From contig CAKAKS010000039.1 of assembly GCA_916700875.1 (NCBI GenBank), positions 9,663,544-9,727,543 on the forward strand: a stretch of 64,000 nt of DNA, in the 5' to 3' direction. The stretch comes from Sebastes aleutianus. Its lineage: Eukaryota > Chordata > Actinopteri > Perciformes > Sebastidae. The position numbers were made by a program, and so were the translations under genes. Within the stretch, counting starts at the first letter, position 1. Each line of letters starts with the position of its first letter. The notes beneath the pieces were generated by a model. It did no database searches, was not told the origin of the DNA, and worked only from the letters and a program-made list of their open reading frames with translations. Shown piece by piece: positions 45,962 to 58,735 of this stretch.

Positions 45962-47345
45962 AGACGCTGTTCTCAAATGAGTTGAGACTCCAGTGACTTG
46001 AAACTTGAAGTGTCACCCAAGACTTGACTTGGACACGTCTCCAATTACTTGGGTCATGTCTTAATTACTTGGGATGGACGCTTGACGCCATTGACATGAG
46101 ACTTCAAATTAAGTTTTACTTGACTTGGACTCGTTGTACAATTACTGAAAGGTACTTTTTTCTGAATTTTCAGATCCTTGTTGTTAAAGACACCGGTGGC
46201 TCGAGCATCCTGGGGATCTGCCAAAACAGTGATGTGACATCCATGAGACTAAGCGTGATTTCGTATCCAATAGGGAGAAAGCTAGCTCGGGGTCGGTTTT
46301 AATCCCCGAGCTGGCAGGACGAAGGTCCCTGCAGAATGCCCTCCCGATGTTGTCCCCCTGAAGTAGTGCACATTCCCATTTGGCCACGCAGGTTTCATTA
46401 GATAAACCTTTTTTTGCGTTGGACTCTGTGTTATGGTGGTTGCCGGCAGAGGTGTGGACTCGAGTCACATGATTTGGATTCAAGTCAGACTCGACAAAAT
46501 ATAAAAAGACTTGCAACTGGTTTTGGACTTCAACACCAATAAGTTGTGACTTCACTTGGACTTGAGCCTTTTGACTTGAAAGTACTTGACACCTTTCCCC
46601 CAAGCCCAAAGATTAAAAAGTGTGTGCACGAAGGCGATCAACTGCCCAGTACTGGAGGTAACTCATACAGCGTCAGAGATGTTGGGTTGCTTTACTTTTT
46701 GAGAGATCCTTTATTAATTTGTTTGGGAAGAGGATTTACTCGTGGGGGGAAACACTGAACTGAACAAACTTTCATAAATTCTATCTTTTTGTTTATTGCT
46801 GAATCCCCAAAAAGTGGTGTTTTTTGTTATTCTTGGGACTTGCATTTGATTACCTAACACTTAATTCCCCAGATCCGCTTTGTATGAACCAATCTGACAG
46901 CATCCAATCAAATTGATTGAGAAAACCATAAAGAACTTTCAGTTACTGAGCGCCAGTTAGCGCCAGTGCAAAAACTTGAGACTTAATTGTGACTTGCAAA
47001 ACAATGACTTGGTCCCATCTCTGGGTGCCGGTCGTTTGTTGATGTTAGCGGACTCCATTTCTCAGCTAACGTTAGCTAGTGTTGCACACTGTCGGCGCTG
47101 TAGGGGAGCTGAAGAGAGGCAAGGCGCACAAGCGATTAATACAAAGTGTTTCATACAATGGAAGTGACTAAGACGTGTCTCAAATGACCTGAGACTTGAC
47201 TTAGACTTGTCTAGAATTGCTTGAGACATCCCTCTAGTGACTTTGAGATTTGTCTCAAATTACATAAAACTTGTCTCAGATGACCTGAGATTTGACTTGG
47301 ACTTTTCTCAAATTGCTCAACTTTCTACCTGACTTCATGTTAAAT
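45962..47345. repeat. Diverged GACTTGAGACTTG minisatellite, scattered part
   Basis: Blocks at 45962-46150, 46445-46600 and 46975-47345 contain repeated ACTTGAGACTTGACTTGG-type units. They are separated by unrelated sequence, including a 46155-46440 block that looks like an inserted element. Confidence 0.65.
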
Positions 47346-47589
47346 CTGACCTGAAACTTGGAACATCTCTTTCTCGACCAAAGTGAAGGTGTGACATCAC
47401 CATCCTGACCATGACCTAATCTTACCCATCAACCGGTGGCAGGTGATGTCACAGCCGGTCCCACAGCCAATCACAAAGCGCCAATCAGACCTGTGTATCT
47501 CATTAACCGACAGTATGCCCTGAACATCTCAGTCTGAGCAGCAGCATCACGTCCAATCACCAACCTCATATCATATCAACCTCCTAAAT

Positions 47590-47960
47590 GAATGTGGGGG
47601 TGAAACCGCTCCACCTTCATTTTATGAATGAAGGCGTCCGCCGGCTGATCCGTCTCGATTACCTGATCGCTCTGTTGTTGGCCAACAAATGTAATTTCTC
47701 TCCGAGAGGATAAAAAAAAAAGATGGAGGAGAGGGTGGATAATGGAATTTAATCGAGGGGAATTTGCTCATTGTAGCGGCAATTCATTAGTGCGACTGAT
47801 AATAACGACCTCGTTAAGCTGTCTGAAGCCATCGTTCTCATTGTGTTTTTTTTGTCCGCATTAATAAAGCTTTTTGTGCTTTATGTTCATTTTGATGGCC
47901 TCAATTTGTAATCTATCCAGATTTCAATAACCCACTCTCTTATTGAAAACTGTCAGACTA
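47590..47960. promoter_or_regulatory. Candidate conserved noncoding element
   Basis: Non-repetitive sequence of balanced composition rich in homeodomain-like cores (ATTA/TAAT), for example GCAATTCATTAGTGCGACTG and CGCATTAATAAAGCTTTTTG. It lies between repeat fields in a developmental neuroreceptor intron. This is only a guess from appearance; no comparison could be made. Confidence 0.25.
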
Positions 47961-48261
47961 TAACCAGACAGACGTTTGTGTGTGTGTGTGATACTTACAA
48001 ACTGGCTCATCAGTGTATTGATCTGGAGAGTCCACAGTAATATTGTATTGTACTATATGTTATTGTATTGTATGAGTAACTCAGTAACACAATTTAATAA
48101 GTCTGTGAGAACATCATTTAAGCACAGAGTCTAAAAACATAAAATAAAATGCTAAAAATAAAACAATAAAACGCTGAAAACAGGCAAACACGGGGAAATG
48201 CTTCGTCTTGTAGAGTTCTTTCAAAAGTTCAGCATTTCAGGAAAAATTTGCTTTCTTTGGG

Positions 48262-49170
48262 AGAATGAGACGAGACTTGATGTGGACTTGTCTCCAGTGA
48301 CTTTAGACTGAATTCAGACCTGTTGTAAATGACTTGAGACTTGATTCAGGCCTGAATATCAATGACTTGAGACTTGATTTGGACTTGTCTTTAAACTCGT
48401 CTCAGACCTGTCTCAAATGACTTGAGATTGGACTTTGAATTCTCTCAAATGGCTCGAGACTTGAGATTTGACTTGGAATAGTGTCAAATGATGTGAAACT
48501 TGACTTGTTTCAAATGTTATGAGACTTGAGTTTGACTCGACAAAAATGACTTACGATAGGCCTTGGAATAGTCTCAAATGAGAAACTTGACTGAGACTTG
48601 TCTTCAGTGAGTTGAAACTCTACTCTAACTCGTCTTAAATTACTTGAGGCTTGTCTGAGATGTGTCTCAAATGACTTGTCTCCAATGGCTTCAGACTTGA
48701 CTGTGACTTGTCCCAAATGACCTGAAACTTGACTCAAACCTTCAAAGAACTTGAGAAAAAAATGTTTAAATGACTTGAGATTAGACTTGGAGCAGTGTCA
48801 GATGATGCAAAACTTGACTCAAACTTGTCTCCAGTGACATGAGACTTGACAACAACTCGCCTCTAATGATGTGAGATTTGACTATGAATAGTCTCAAATA
48901 AGACACTTGACTCAGACTTGTCTTCAGTGAGTTGAGACTTGACTCTGACTTGTCTCAAAATGACTTGAGACTTTGTCTCAAAATGACTTGAGACTTGTTT
49001 TGAACTCATTGAGATTTGACTTGGAATAGTGTCCAATGATGTAAAACTTGACTCAAACTAGTCTCCAGTGACATGAGACATGTCACGAACATTAGACACA
49101 AATTATTAGATATTGACTTGTCTCAAATGACTTGTCGCCACTGACACGAGGTTTGACTTGGACTTGACCA
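48262..49170. repeat. GACTTGAGACTTG minisatellite, dense part, about 32-bp unit
   Basis: Degenerate tandem units of the type TGACTTGAGACTTGACT followed by a CAGACTTGTCTC-type half. Units are strongly diverged, so this is an old array unlike the more homogeneous arrays in the thioesterase genes. Confidence 0.8.
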
Positions 49171-50054
49171 AACAGACTTTATCATAACAGATCTGATTAA
49201 AGCTGAAATCATAGTGACCAGTTTATCAGCAGAAAATTGATCCACCACTTAAGTCATTGTTTTATAAGAATCTTGTGAACTGAGTATCTTTGACTTTTGG
49301 ACTGTTGATGTTTTGGCTGTAATATATCTCAACCTTTTAAAGCCTCACAGTGAAAGCTTCCAGTTTCTTTCTGTATTGCAAATAAATAGGTTGTCGTTTT
49401 GCCACCAGATGGAGAAATCTGATCCATAAAAAAGCTCAGAGTGGAGCTCAGATAATAATCTGAAATTTCAGACCGCTGTGGATTGTGGAGTCAGCGTGAC
49501 CGCTGCAGATCATCAGCAGCTAAGCGTCGATGAAAGTCAGAGGTCAGCTAGTTTCATTACCAACAGACTCCATTCATCACGGAGGAAAATGGGGATTCAT
49601 ATAATTGTATTACACATGCAAGAAACGAGGACATATTTTATTCAGGCGTGATGTTGAAACTTGACAGGAAATATTTGTGTGTCTCTTTTCAAAGATATTC
49701 CTCAACCATGTCTTTGTGGGGTGGACAAAATAAAAGAAACCCCTTACAACAGGGTTTTCTACACCTTTTTTTATCAGGTGTTCCTGAACTCAACATGTAG
49801 AGTCTGTTTGTTTCCCAAACCACCGACATAGCAGAAATGAATAGGACTGCAGGATTTTATTAATGGAAAATATTGATTTCTGATTGTCTGACAGGTGTTT
49901 CATATATGAAGGCTTTGATCCAAATCAAACTGTCAACATGTCTTCCAAAAATGAGTCATATGGCGGTTTGTTTTCTGACGGTTAAGGTTTGGTTATAGGT
50001 TCAAACCCTCATTGACTTAGTTAAGGGTCGGAGAAACGATGGTTAGGAGATTAT

Positions 50055-50320
50055 TTCATTGACGGAAATATATTCAGCAACTATTGTCATGATGGATTAA
50101 TCATTCAAGTCATTTTTCAGGCAAAAATTATGAGGATTATCTGCTTTTATTTGTCCTGTGTGAGAGGAATTGAATATCTTTGGATTTTGGACTGTTGGTC
50201 GGACAAAACGACATGTTTGATGGGCTTCAGTGAATTGTGATTTTAGAGTACTTTATGACATTTTATAGACCAAATGATTAATTGATAATGAAAATAATTG
50301 TGAGTTGCAGCCTTAGTGGT
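50055..50320. repeat. Dispersed repeat ending GAAAATAATTGTGAGTTGCAGCC
   Basis: GATTAATTGATAATGAAAAT and GACTGTTGGTCGGACAAAAC mark a common fish element of the GGGCTGCAACTAA type. End fragments are also seen at 61768-61880 and 62820-62910. Confidence 0.6.
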
Positions 50321-51819
50321 CATAGTTAAAAGAAGCTAATGTTGTCTGTTATTAGGAGATGGAAGTGATGCAGCTGTTTCTGGTGTCAAAGTTAGATGCA
50401 TTGGGTGCTTTCCCTTCTGCTAATTATGCTTCCTCCCATCCTCGCCACACGTTTATGTTAATAATTAACCATTTAACCAACATTAAGAATTTTGACCGGA
50501 CTCAGAGGAGCGGTTTGTTATTTAAAGGAGAATAGCTGGTCGCCCTTAACATTGCTGGTTTCGGGGCTAACCGCCTTCACTTTAATCAGCAGGTGGTAAG
50601 ACACAGGAACTTGGCTTGGGTCTTGAGGAGTTGTAGCATTTATTCACCGACAAATAAACTGTAGACACACTGCACTGCTACGTTCAAAGCCATAACATTA
50701 CTGATAACTTTGTATTAATCGTCGTCACACGCACGCGGTCTGACGGACACTCGCTAACGTTGTGTCGGGGTGACAGAGTACACCAGGCAGACACACAGCT
50801 GACAACCTCAGAGCTAAACTAAAATTATGCGGTGGAGACTTTTACTGGGAAAGTGGCTGCATGTGTCCACGACAATGCACGCAGCATCGTGGTTAACACA
50901 TTAATGTCACTGTTAGCACTGTTAACTATGAGCTGTTGGCTCAGCCGTCAACAACCTCTGAAAGACAGAATAGCGTCCGGGTCCACCGGCAGGCCTTCGG
51001 ATTGTTAAGGAGTTAACGGTGTCCTACAAAAAACTTTTTTTAACCCAGTTTTTATCAAGCTATTGAGACATCTTTTGACGTGACTTCCTCCTCTCTTCCA
51101 CTTCTCTTCGTCTCTCTCACCCTCTTCGTCTTGTTAATTCCACAGGAGAATCTCCATGAACTCCTCCTTTTCCTCCTGTGGGAGTTGAACATGCTTTGTC
51201 TCATGTCCTTGTGAATGTCAAAGCTACTGCAGCTCATTCATCACCACCAACCGGCCGTCTCCCTTTAGGTCTGCTCTGTTTACAGTCGGTGGAGATGTTC
51301 GTACAGTGGGTTCTGTCAGTCACACTGAGCCTCTGTGCTGCAGAAGAAACAGATGGTAGAACGACATTCATAGTTTTCCAGAATCCCAGCCGTTCTAGCA
51401 ATATGGCTGAGGGATGTTTCACGGTCTGTTGGTCGTTCCACCACTTTGTTCCAGACTGAAATATCTCGACAATTGTTTGACAGATTTCCATGAATTTATT
51501 CGGCAGACATTCAGCTCCCCAGAGGATGAATCCTAAAGAATTAATTTAAAAATATATATTACGCTTAGCAAATTTAAATCTTATACTTACAGTTAAACTG
51601 AAGTGTTATTGATGTTAAAGAGCCGGCCGTCAATGTCTTATGAACGTTGTCGTCGTACCACATTGCATTGTGGGATATTTATGCCGCCGTAGTGTCCAGC
51701 GTTGCATACTGTAATGTTTCACCAGAAATAGTGTGCGATTTGCATACTATTGGATTCATACTATAGGTTTCAGACATACTAAAATATCTCACATACTGTG
51801 TTAGCGTAATAAATAGCAT

Positions 51820-52626
51820 GATAGCATGGAATTTCGAACGCAACCACTGACATCCGGTGACAGGAAGTAAACATGGACCCAAACTAGAGAGGCAAAGTCC
51901 CGCCCCTTCCAGTGGACCACCATGGGACCTTATTTCGGAAAAAAATATGAACGGTCAACGCAGAGAAATAAATCTTTTTTTAACCCGTTTGAATTGCGCC
52001 TGAATCGCATATTTGATGTTTGTTATTTTAAAAGGTAATTTTACAAGTCAAGAAAGTCTCAGTTTGTTGTAAAACTGTTGAAGTATAAAACTGTGGAAAT
52101 ACGTCATTAGAAAGGAGACACACCCAAAACGTCGCTCTCTCTCTCTGAAGCTACGACGCCTGTGTGTTTCCTACTGGGATGAACTCACATGAGCAACGGG
52201 TCTCGCTCCTTGTTTCTCTTCCCGACTGATAAAAACACCAGGAGTCGCTGGATTAAACACATCAGGTCAGACAACGTTTAATTTGTGCGTGGAACATAGC
52301 TAAGTCAGCTAGCTAGTGTTGGTGACAATGAGAGATGTAGTTCACTGAGCTGTTTCACACAAAACTAAATGGTACTAAAACAAACTGAGACTTTCTTGAC
52401 TTGTAAAATTATCATATGTGTGATTCATGAAGAGCAAATCAAACGGGATCAAAAAAATATTTCTCTTGCCGTTGACTACTGTTCATATCTTTTCTGAAAT
52501 AGTGTCCCATGGAGGTCCACCGGAAGGGGACGGACTTTGCCTCTCTAAATGTTTTTTTAACATTACAGCATGTTCAACACCCCAAATACAAGTCTGAACC
52601 TGAAAATGAGCATAATGTGGGACCAT
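51820..52626. mobile_element. TTAA-type MITE interrupted by a second inverted-repeat element
   Basis: GACAGGAAGTAAACATGGAC (near 51860) and the tail TCTGAACCTGAAAATGAGCA (52590) match the two flanks of the MITE at 36206-36725. Between them lies 51887-52547, an element with ends AGAGAGGCAAAGTCC and its near reverse complement GGACTTTGCCTCTCT. Its inverted arms extend inward to ACAAGTCAAGAAAGTCTCAG (52045) and its complement (52385). A half copy of the same inner element is at 58737-58830. Confidence 0.75.
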
Positions 52627-53490
52627 AATGTTATTAGGTTGATAAATATGTACTTTATTAATGCGGAAATTTAACTTTTTGTGCCCCCAACTGTTGATAC
52701 CACAGATCATCTGTTTATTTGTTTATTTTTGGCAGCATTATGGCTCTAGGGATGTTGATGTCTCGGTTGGTCCAGGGTGAAATTTTCAGATTTTTACTCA
52801 TGAAACAACAACAACACCAGAAAAGACTTTGAGTCACACTGAATATTTGAATATGACTCAGTATTTGACCTGAAGCATCTGCTGGAGTTGTTTCTGAAAA
52901 CTCTGATAAGGAAAATAGAATATTGAGCAGAAAGCATTAATCTGTCGTCACATTGTGTTCGTGTCTAACAGTTGTAGTCGGTACATTTCTGCTGCAGCAG
53001 TTTGGAGGTGAGATGCTTTGCTCAGAGGCTCCCAGGCAGCAGTGTAATGTGGTGGTGGTTTGGTAGTCGTCCTCGCTGCTCCCTGATTTTCCAGGTCAGC
53101 CCGAGGCCCCCCTCTCGTCCTCTCTGACATGTTGTGAAGTGCGTCGGTGATGTGCGGCGTGTTGAGTCACAGCGTGAAGCGACGCTGACGAGCGCAGACG
53201 GTAACCTGACATTTATTGGGCTGCAGATGGAAATCGTTTTTTGCCTGAATGAGTCGGTCGGAGGAGGAGCTGTCGTCTCGGGAGGCTCGCTCATAAGTGG
53301 AGGAGCCATCTTCTTCTTCTTCTTTTTCTGTGTCTCTACACACTTCATGCTTCATTTGTGTTTCCTCCACACTTCCACATTCCCACACTCGTCTCTTCCT
53401 CTCTGCTGCTCGGCCGTCACGTCTCTGAGTGTGTCAGCAGCTTTTCATTCTGCACACACGACTGCCATTTTTATTATCGTTCATCTGCTG

Positions 53491-54270
53491 AAAGAGGACA
53501 GAAGACAAGGAGGGGAGAGAGGAAAGGAGACAAGGAGAGGAAAGAGAGGAAAGAGAGGAAAGAAAACAAGATGAGAGAGAGGAAAGGAAAGGAAACAGGG
53601 GGAGAGGAGAGGAAAGAGAGGGTGAAGAGAGAGGAAAGGAAACAAGGTGAGGAGAGAGAAAAGGAAACAAGATGGGTAGAGAGGAATGAAACAGGTGGAT
53701 AGGGGGGGACAGAGAGTGTGAGGTGAGAGGAAAAGAAACAAGGTAAAGATAGAGAAAAGGAAACAATATGGGTAGAGAGGACAAGAAACAAGGAGAGGAG
53801 AGAGGAAGGGAAACAAGGAGAGGAAAGAGAGGAAAGAAAACAAGATGAGGAGAGAGGAAAGGAAAGGAAACAGGGGGAGAGGAGAGGAAAGAGAGGGTGA
53901 GGAGAGAGGAAAGGAAACAAGGTGAGGATAGAGAAAAGGAAACAAGATGGGTAGAGAGGACAGGAAACAAGATGAGGAGAGAGGAAGGGAAAAGAAACAA
54001 GGGGGGAGGAGAGAGAAAAGGAAACAAGATGAGGAGAGAGAAAAGCAAACAAGATGGGTAGAGAGGACAGGAAACAAGGAGAGGAGAGAGGAAGGGAAAA
54101 GAAACAAGGGGGGGGGGGGGAAGGAAACAAGATGGGTAGAGAGGACAGGAAACAAGATGAGGAGAGAGAAAAGGAAACAAGGAGAGGTGAGAGGAAAGGA
54201 AAGAAAAAAAGGAGACGAGAGGGGAAAGGTAACAAGGTGAGGAGAGTGGAAAGAGAGGAAAGGAAACAAG
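53491..54270 (+). repeat. Polypurine minisatellite, about 780 bp
   Basis: Almost entirely A and G on the plus strand, in units such as GAGAGGAAAGGAAACAAG and ATGGGTAGAGAGGACAGG. It includes a G run near 54108-54119. The minus strand gives long open frames of S, F, P and L that are not genes. Such tracts can form intramolecular triplex DNA. Confidence 0.9.
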
Positions 54271-54959
54271 TTTTTTTTTAATTATTACTTTATAATATTA
54301 TGACTTTATTCTCACAATATTATTACTTTTTTTCTCGTAAACTTATGACTTTATTCTGGTAATATTATGACTTAATCTCAAAGTCTCAGATTTATTTCCT
54401 TTTCCTCAATGTGGCCCTAATACTCCGTCGTACTCGTCTACACGACTCGTCTGCTGGTTAAATCCTGAACCTGGACTGAAGCTGCCCCCCCTCACTGTCC
54501 GGTTGGAGCTCTTGTTGTTTGTTAAACAGACCTTTCTGTGTCCGATTCTTTTCTTTATTTAAAGTGCTTCAGGGGGGAAAGAAAAGACAAAGTAATTCAA
54601 CAACAGAGACAAAACCTTTAACAGCATTTTCCGAACAGCCAAACAAATCACGGCTCGCCCCGCGGTGCCTCCAGCTTTCAGCTAAATGGTTTTCTTCCTG
54701 TGCGCAGGAGGCTATTACCTGGACGAGTCCTTCACTGACGGTTTAATCACCGCGTCCCCCTTTTTCTGCTCGACTCTTTCTCACACATCAAACTCCTGCA
54801 GGTTATTCTGTTGTTCTTCTCTTTGTTTCCTTAAATACCTCAACGGAGGAGAGGCAGTAGGTCACAGCCTGCCGTTTACATTCATATCTATGTCAACTTT
54901 TAATCTATAAATTTAAAGGGATATTCTTGATGTTTCAGCTGGATACTTTATTCTCTAAC

Positions 54960-55490
54960 TTTTATTGCAGACTGTATTGGATTTAATTTGATTTCTAGGA
55001 ACAGACATGGTGGACTTGTCAGAGCTATCTCAGACTTTTCAAGGTTATTTGGGACTTTTAAGACTTATTCTAGATTTTTCATTTGTAGCTCAGATTTTTT
55101 TATTTGATTTCGGATGTCTCAGTGCAGCGCTCAGCACAGAATAGACGTTCAGTGCCTCATCACGCTTCTGCCGTTTGTAGCATACGGCGTTCCCAGAAAA
55201 AAAACGTGAACATAGCGGTTGTGGCGGTTGCTTGCCGTCTCCTGAAGTTAGCAGTCAATAGCGCGGTTTTGCAATGTTGCGGTTATTGCGACAGCCCTAT
55301 ATCCACCTTCTCAAGTTTAGAGTGAACTTTTCAGGTTTATTCTGGAAATTCAGGGCCGTTAAGTTTAATTCAAGAATTTTCAGATTACTTCTGATTTTTT
55401 TGTGTCATTTCCGACTTTTTGTGGTTTGTTCTGGATGTCGTAGCTCACATTTCAGGGCTGTTCCTGACTTTTCAGGGTTCAGTAAAGGAG
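54960..55490. repeat. Diverged TTCAGGGTTATTCTGGACTT repeat, first field
   Basis: Imperfect units such as CTCAGACTTTTCAAGGTTAT and GACTTTTCAGGGTTCAG, interrupted at 55130-55300 by another sequence. Confidence 0.55.
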
Positions 55491-56574
55491 ACGGGGTGTT
55501 CTGTCAGTGTTTTTGATCCATAATATCATTTTGTTATTGATTTATTCATCCAGTCTGTTGCACCAGAATCACTGGATGAGTCCTGTGAGAGTCTGATGAG
55601 ATGAAGTATAAATCTGTGAGCGTGAAGGAATAAACTCCGTTATCTGACAGCTTCCTTCACTTCAGAGGCTCCAGAGGAAGATGAACTCCTCAAACACACT
55701 GTGATGATCTGTGACTTTAATAAAGACACTCTGAAAACACAAACATTCCCCTTTTGAATGATCTGAATCCACAAACACACATTTATCCATCCAGAGGTGT
55801 TCACTCACCTGCAGTCACTCTGTCACAGTAACCGTTTTGTTCTGGACATTTCATGACTTTATACTCCTGATGAGAAAAACCTCTGAATGTGAAGTTGTTC
55901 CACTAGTTTTGATTTAACTCAGACAAACTACAAGTCCACTCTCAAGTCTGCATTTTGTGTCTCACCTCAGTTTTAATAAGTAGCTTCTGTAAAGATAGGA
56001 CTACTGGAAAAACAAAAAAAAAACTGTGTCCAGATTTATTTGGGCTGATTTAAATATTTGGTCTTGAAGTCACACGTGTGTCTGAATCCTGATGTTTCCA
56101 GCTGCAGGCTGCGGATGGTTGCGGGACGCCGGGTCAAAATGCGAACGTGTTGCGTCGTTTCTCTCGGAGCCTCAGGACGATGATGTCACAGCATGTCGTC
56201 GCTAACGTTGTTCTTCCAGATTATCGTCAACCCGGCTCCTCCGATCGTCTCTTCCCGTCTCCCTGCGGCAGCCGAGCGCCGCCGTGACATTTTGGGGTTA
56301 AGCTGTGGGAGGGCAGCGCTCCCCGCTTTGCCGCGGGACGTGATGCTCGCTGACAGGCGTGTGCCGACACGGAGCCGTCGTTCAGCCGTCACGTCAAGTT
56401 CAGCTCGTAAAGTGGACCGCCTGGTGGACGGAGACCTGGCCGCTGCTTTAAAATTCAGTTAGAGAGTTAGAGATTACAGACTTCAGATGTTTTACTGAGT
56501 CTGTAAAAACATTTGATTCAGCCCTTTAATCTGTAGATAATTACACAGCGGTGGATTTGATAGAGACTTCAAGA

Positions 56575-57150
56575 CTTCTTAAGGTTATTCTGGACTTTTC
56601 AGGGTTATTTCTATTAAATTTCAGGGTCACTCCAGACTTTTAAGGCTTATTCTAGATTTGTCATGTTGATCCCAGACTTTTTATTTGATTCAGGGTGTTT
56701 CAGGATGTTCTCTTAATTCTCAGGGCTACGTCTGACTTTCCATATTTATTTTGGATTATTTTAGATTTTGTTTTGTTTATTCCACACTTTTCAAAGTCTG
56801 GACTTTCCAGGTTTATCCCTGACTTTCAGGTTTATTTTCAATTAAATGATTTCAGGACTTGATTGAATGATTTTTATCCGGAATTTATTTTGTTTTTAAC
56901 TTTCCAGGGTTACATTGTCTTTACTATCTTCTCAGGGTTATTTTGGATATTTCATGGTTATCCCAGACTTTTCAGGATAGCTTTGACTTTTTTTTTCTTG
57001 ACTTTGCAAAGTTATCCGAGACATTTGAGGGATTATTCTGGTAATTGAGAAATTTTCTCGTCTACTTTTGGCTTTGTATTTGTTCCAAAATTCGTTGTGA
57101 TTATTTCAGACTCAGATTTATTCTTTATTTTTCCGGGTTTTTCAGTATTT
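56575..57150. repeat. Diverged TTCAGGGTTATTCTGGACTT repeat, second field
   Basis: Units such as GTTATTCTGGACTTTTCAGG recur with heavy divergence. Same family as the field at 54960-55490. Confidence 0.6.
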
Positions 57151-58135
57151 TTTTACATGTTATAGACCAAGGATAAATAATTAAGGGAGGAAATAATCAG
57201 CTGATTGATAATGATAAGAAAACAGATTGATATCACAGTTTCTACTTTGTGAAGTACGTTGTTATCATACAGTGATCACGGCTCAGACCTGACTGATAAC
57301 AAAATGTTAAATTCTACCGTCGAACGTTGAAGTTGAAGATTTTCACCTTCTGTTGGCGAAAAACTTTACTAAAATGTTCATTTAATTTTATATTCAAACT
57401 AAAACGTAGTGATGCAATGCTCTTCCGTTGGTTGAGAAGGGTCCAAAATGTCCTCACTTTATAAAAACGTCCCTAATGTTAAGGTTATAAAGAGTGAAAT
57501 ATTAAAGTTTGTCTGTTCCAGGCTGTACAGTTCAGAGCGTTTGATATTAAAAATGATCATTCTTTGCTTTTCTAATTTTAACTCTGGAACTTGTCTTTGA
57601 TTTGACATTTTACCACTTTGAATGGGATGTTAAGATTTTAGACGCGTCTCAGCGGTGCGGATTCACTGCTGATCCCAGGTCAGATCTGCTCTCTGTCCCA
57701 TCATCCTCTGCAGCGCTCCCTCAGCGCTGATGCTCATTGGTCCTGACAGCTCCCTGCTGCTGATTGGTCTACTAACCCCTCTCCCCCCACCCCCCCACCC
57801 CCGTCCTCGGGGCGATCCTCCCGCCTGACTGCAGATCAACTGAAAACCTGCTGCCTGTCATCACACTGCCACTGTCACACACAGAGAGACACTGAACTTA
57901 CCAGCAGTTCACATTCAGTCGATGTTATTTTTTAAAATTTCATTTAACGTTTTGGCGAATACTCTCCTTACCTCCGCCAACGACGTTTTGGTTCAGGTTT
58001 GTTTGTCTGGTTGTTAGAAGGATTACGGTAAAACCACTGGCTTGATTTTCATGTAACTTGGTGGAAGGATGTAGCATGGGCCAAGGAGGACCCATTTTCC
58101 AAATTATTTTTCACTTTTGTTAAAACTGTGAGATA

Positions 58136-58735
58136 TAGAGCGCTGCAGGGATGACGTATTTTTGAAGGCCAACCAGGAAGTTAGCATCGCCCTGGTTCCC
58201 TCGACAAAAAGCCAATGGGATTGTTTCATTGGATTTTGGATTATTGCAGGAAATAAGCTCTGTGGCAAACACACGTTTATGATACTGACAAGTTTTGTTC
58301 AGCAAGATAATCTCCACATATGAACACCACTTTTATGAGTTTTGAAGTTTGAATGTAATCGCCAGAAGTAAAAAGCTAACGTTAGGCTATAAACGAACTA
58401 CAATACTGTCGCATGAATGTGAGTATACACAACGAGGCTGTAACGGAGGACGAGTCGGCGTGATGACGTTTAGTAGTTACATTTAGCCCCTTGTCAGCAA
58501 CCGCCTTTTTTAAGACACATTAAGGCTTCAAAATTCATGCATGGGGTATTTCTAAACGTATTTTGTATCGTAGAGGAAAACTAAAATCTCTTCAGCTTGT
58601 GTTAACCACAGACCTTATTACAGGCAACTAACTAAAAACCCATTCAAAAACCCATTGACTTCCAGACGAGGGAACAGGAAGTGCTAAAATGCGAACTCAT
58701 TTCTGGGTTTTAGGACTCGTTCCTGTATCACTCTA
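58136..58735. mobile_element. Nonautonomous inverted-repeat element, 600 bp
   Basis: Ends TAGAGCGCTGCAGGGATGAC and, on the other strand at 58735, TAGAGTGATACAGGAACGAG. A second copy of its left part starts near 63780 and runs off the window (shared AAGATAATCTCCACA and AATAAGCTCTGTGGCAAAC). TA at both borders suggests a TA target site. Confidence 0.65.

Noticed and set aside
53434..54269. Three long minus-strand frames of S, F, P and L
   Set aside because: They are the complement of the polypurine minisatellite, a composition artefact present in all three frames.
56193..56462. 89-codon GC-rich open frame
   Set aside because: No family recognised, no splice context of the receptor gene, and the opposite strand is also open, as expected from composition.
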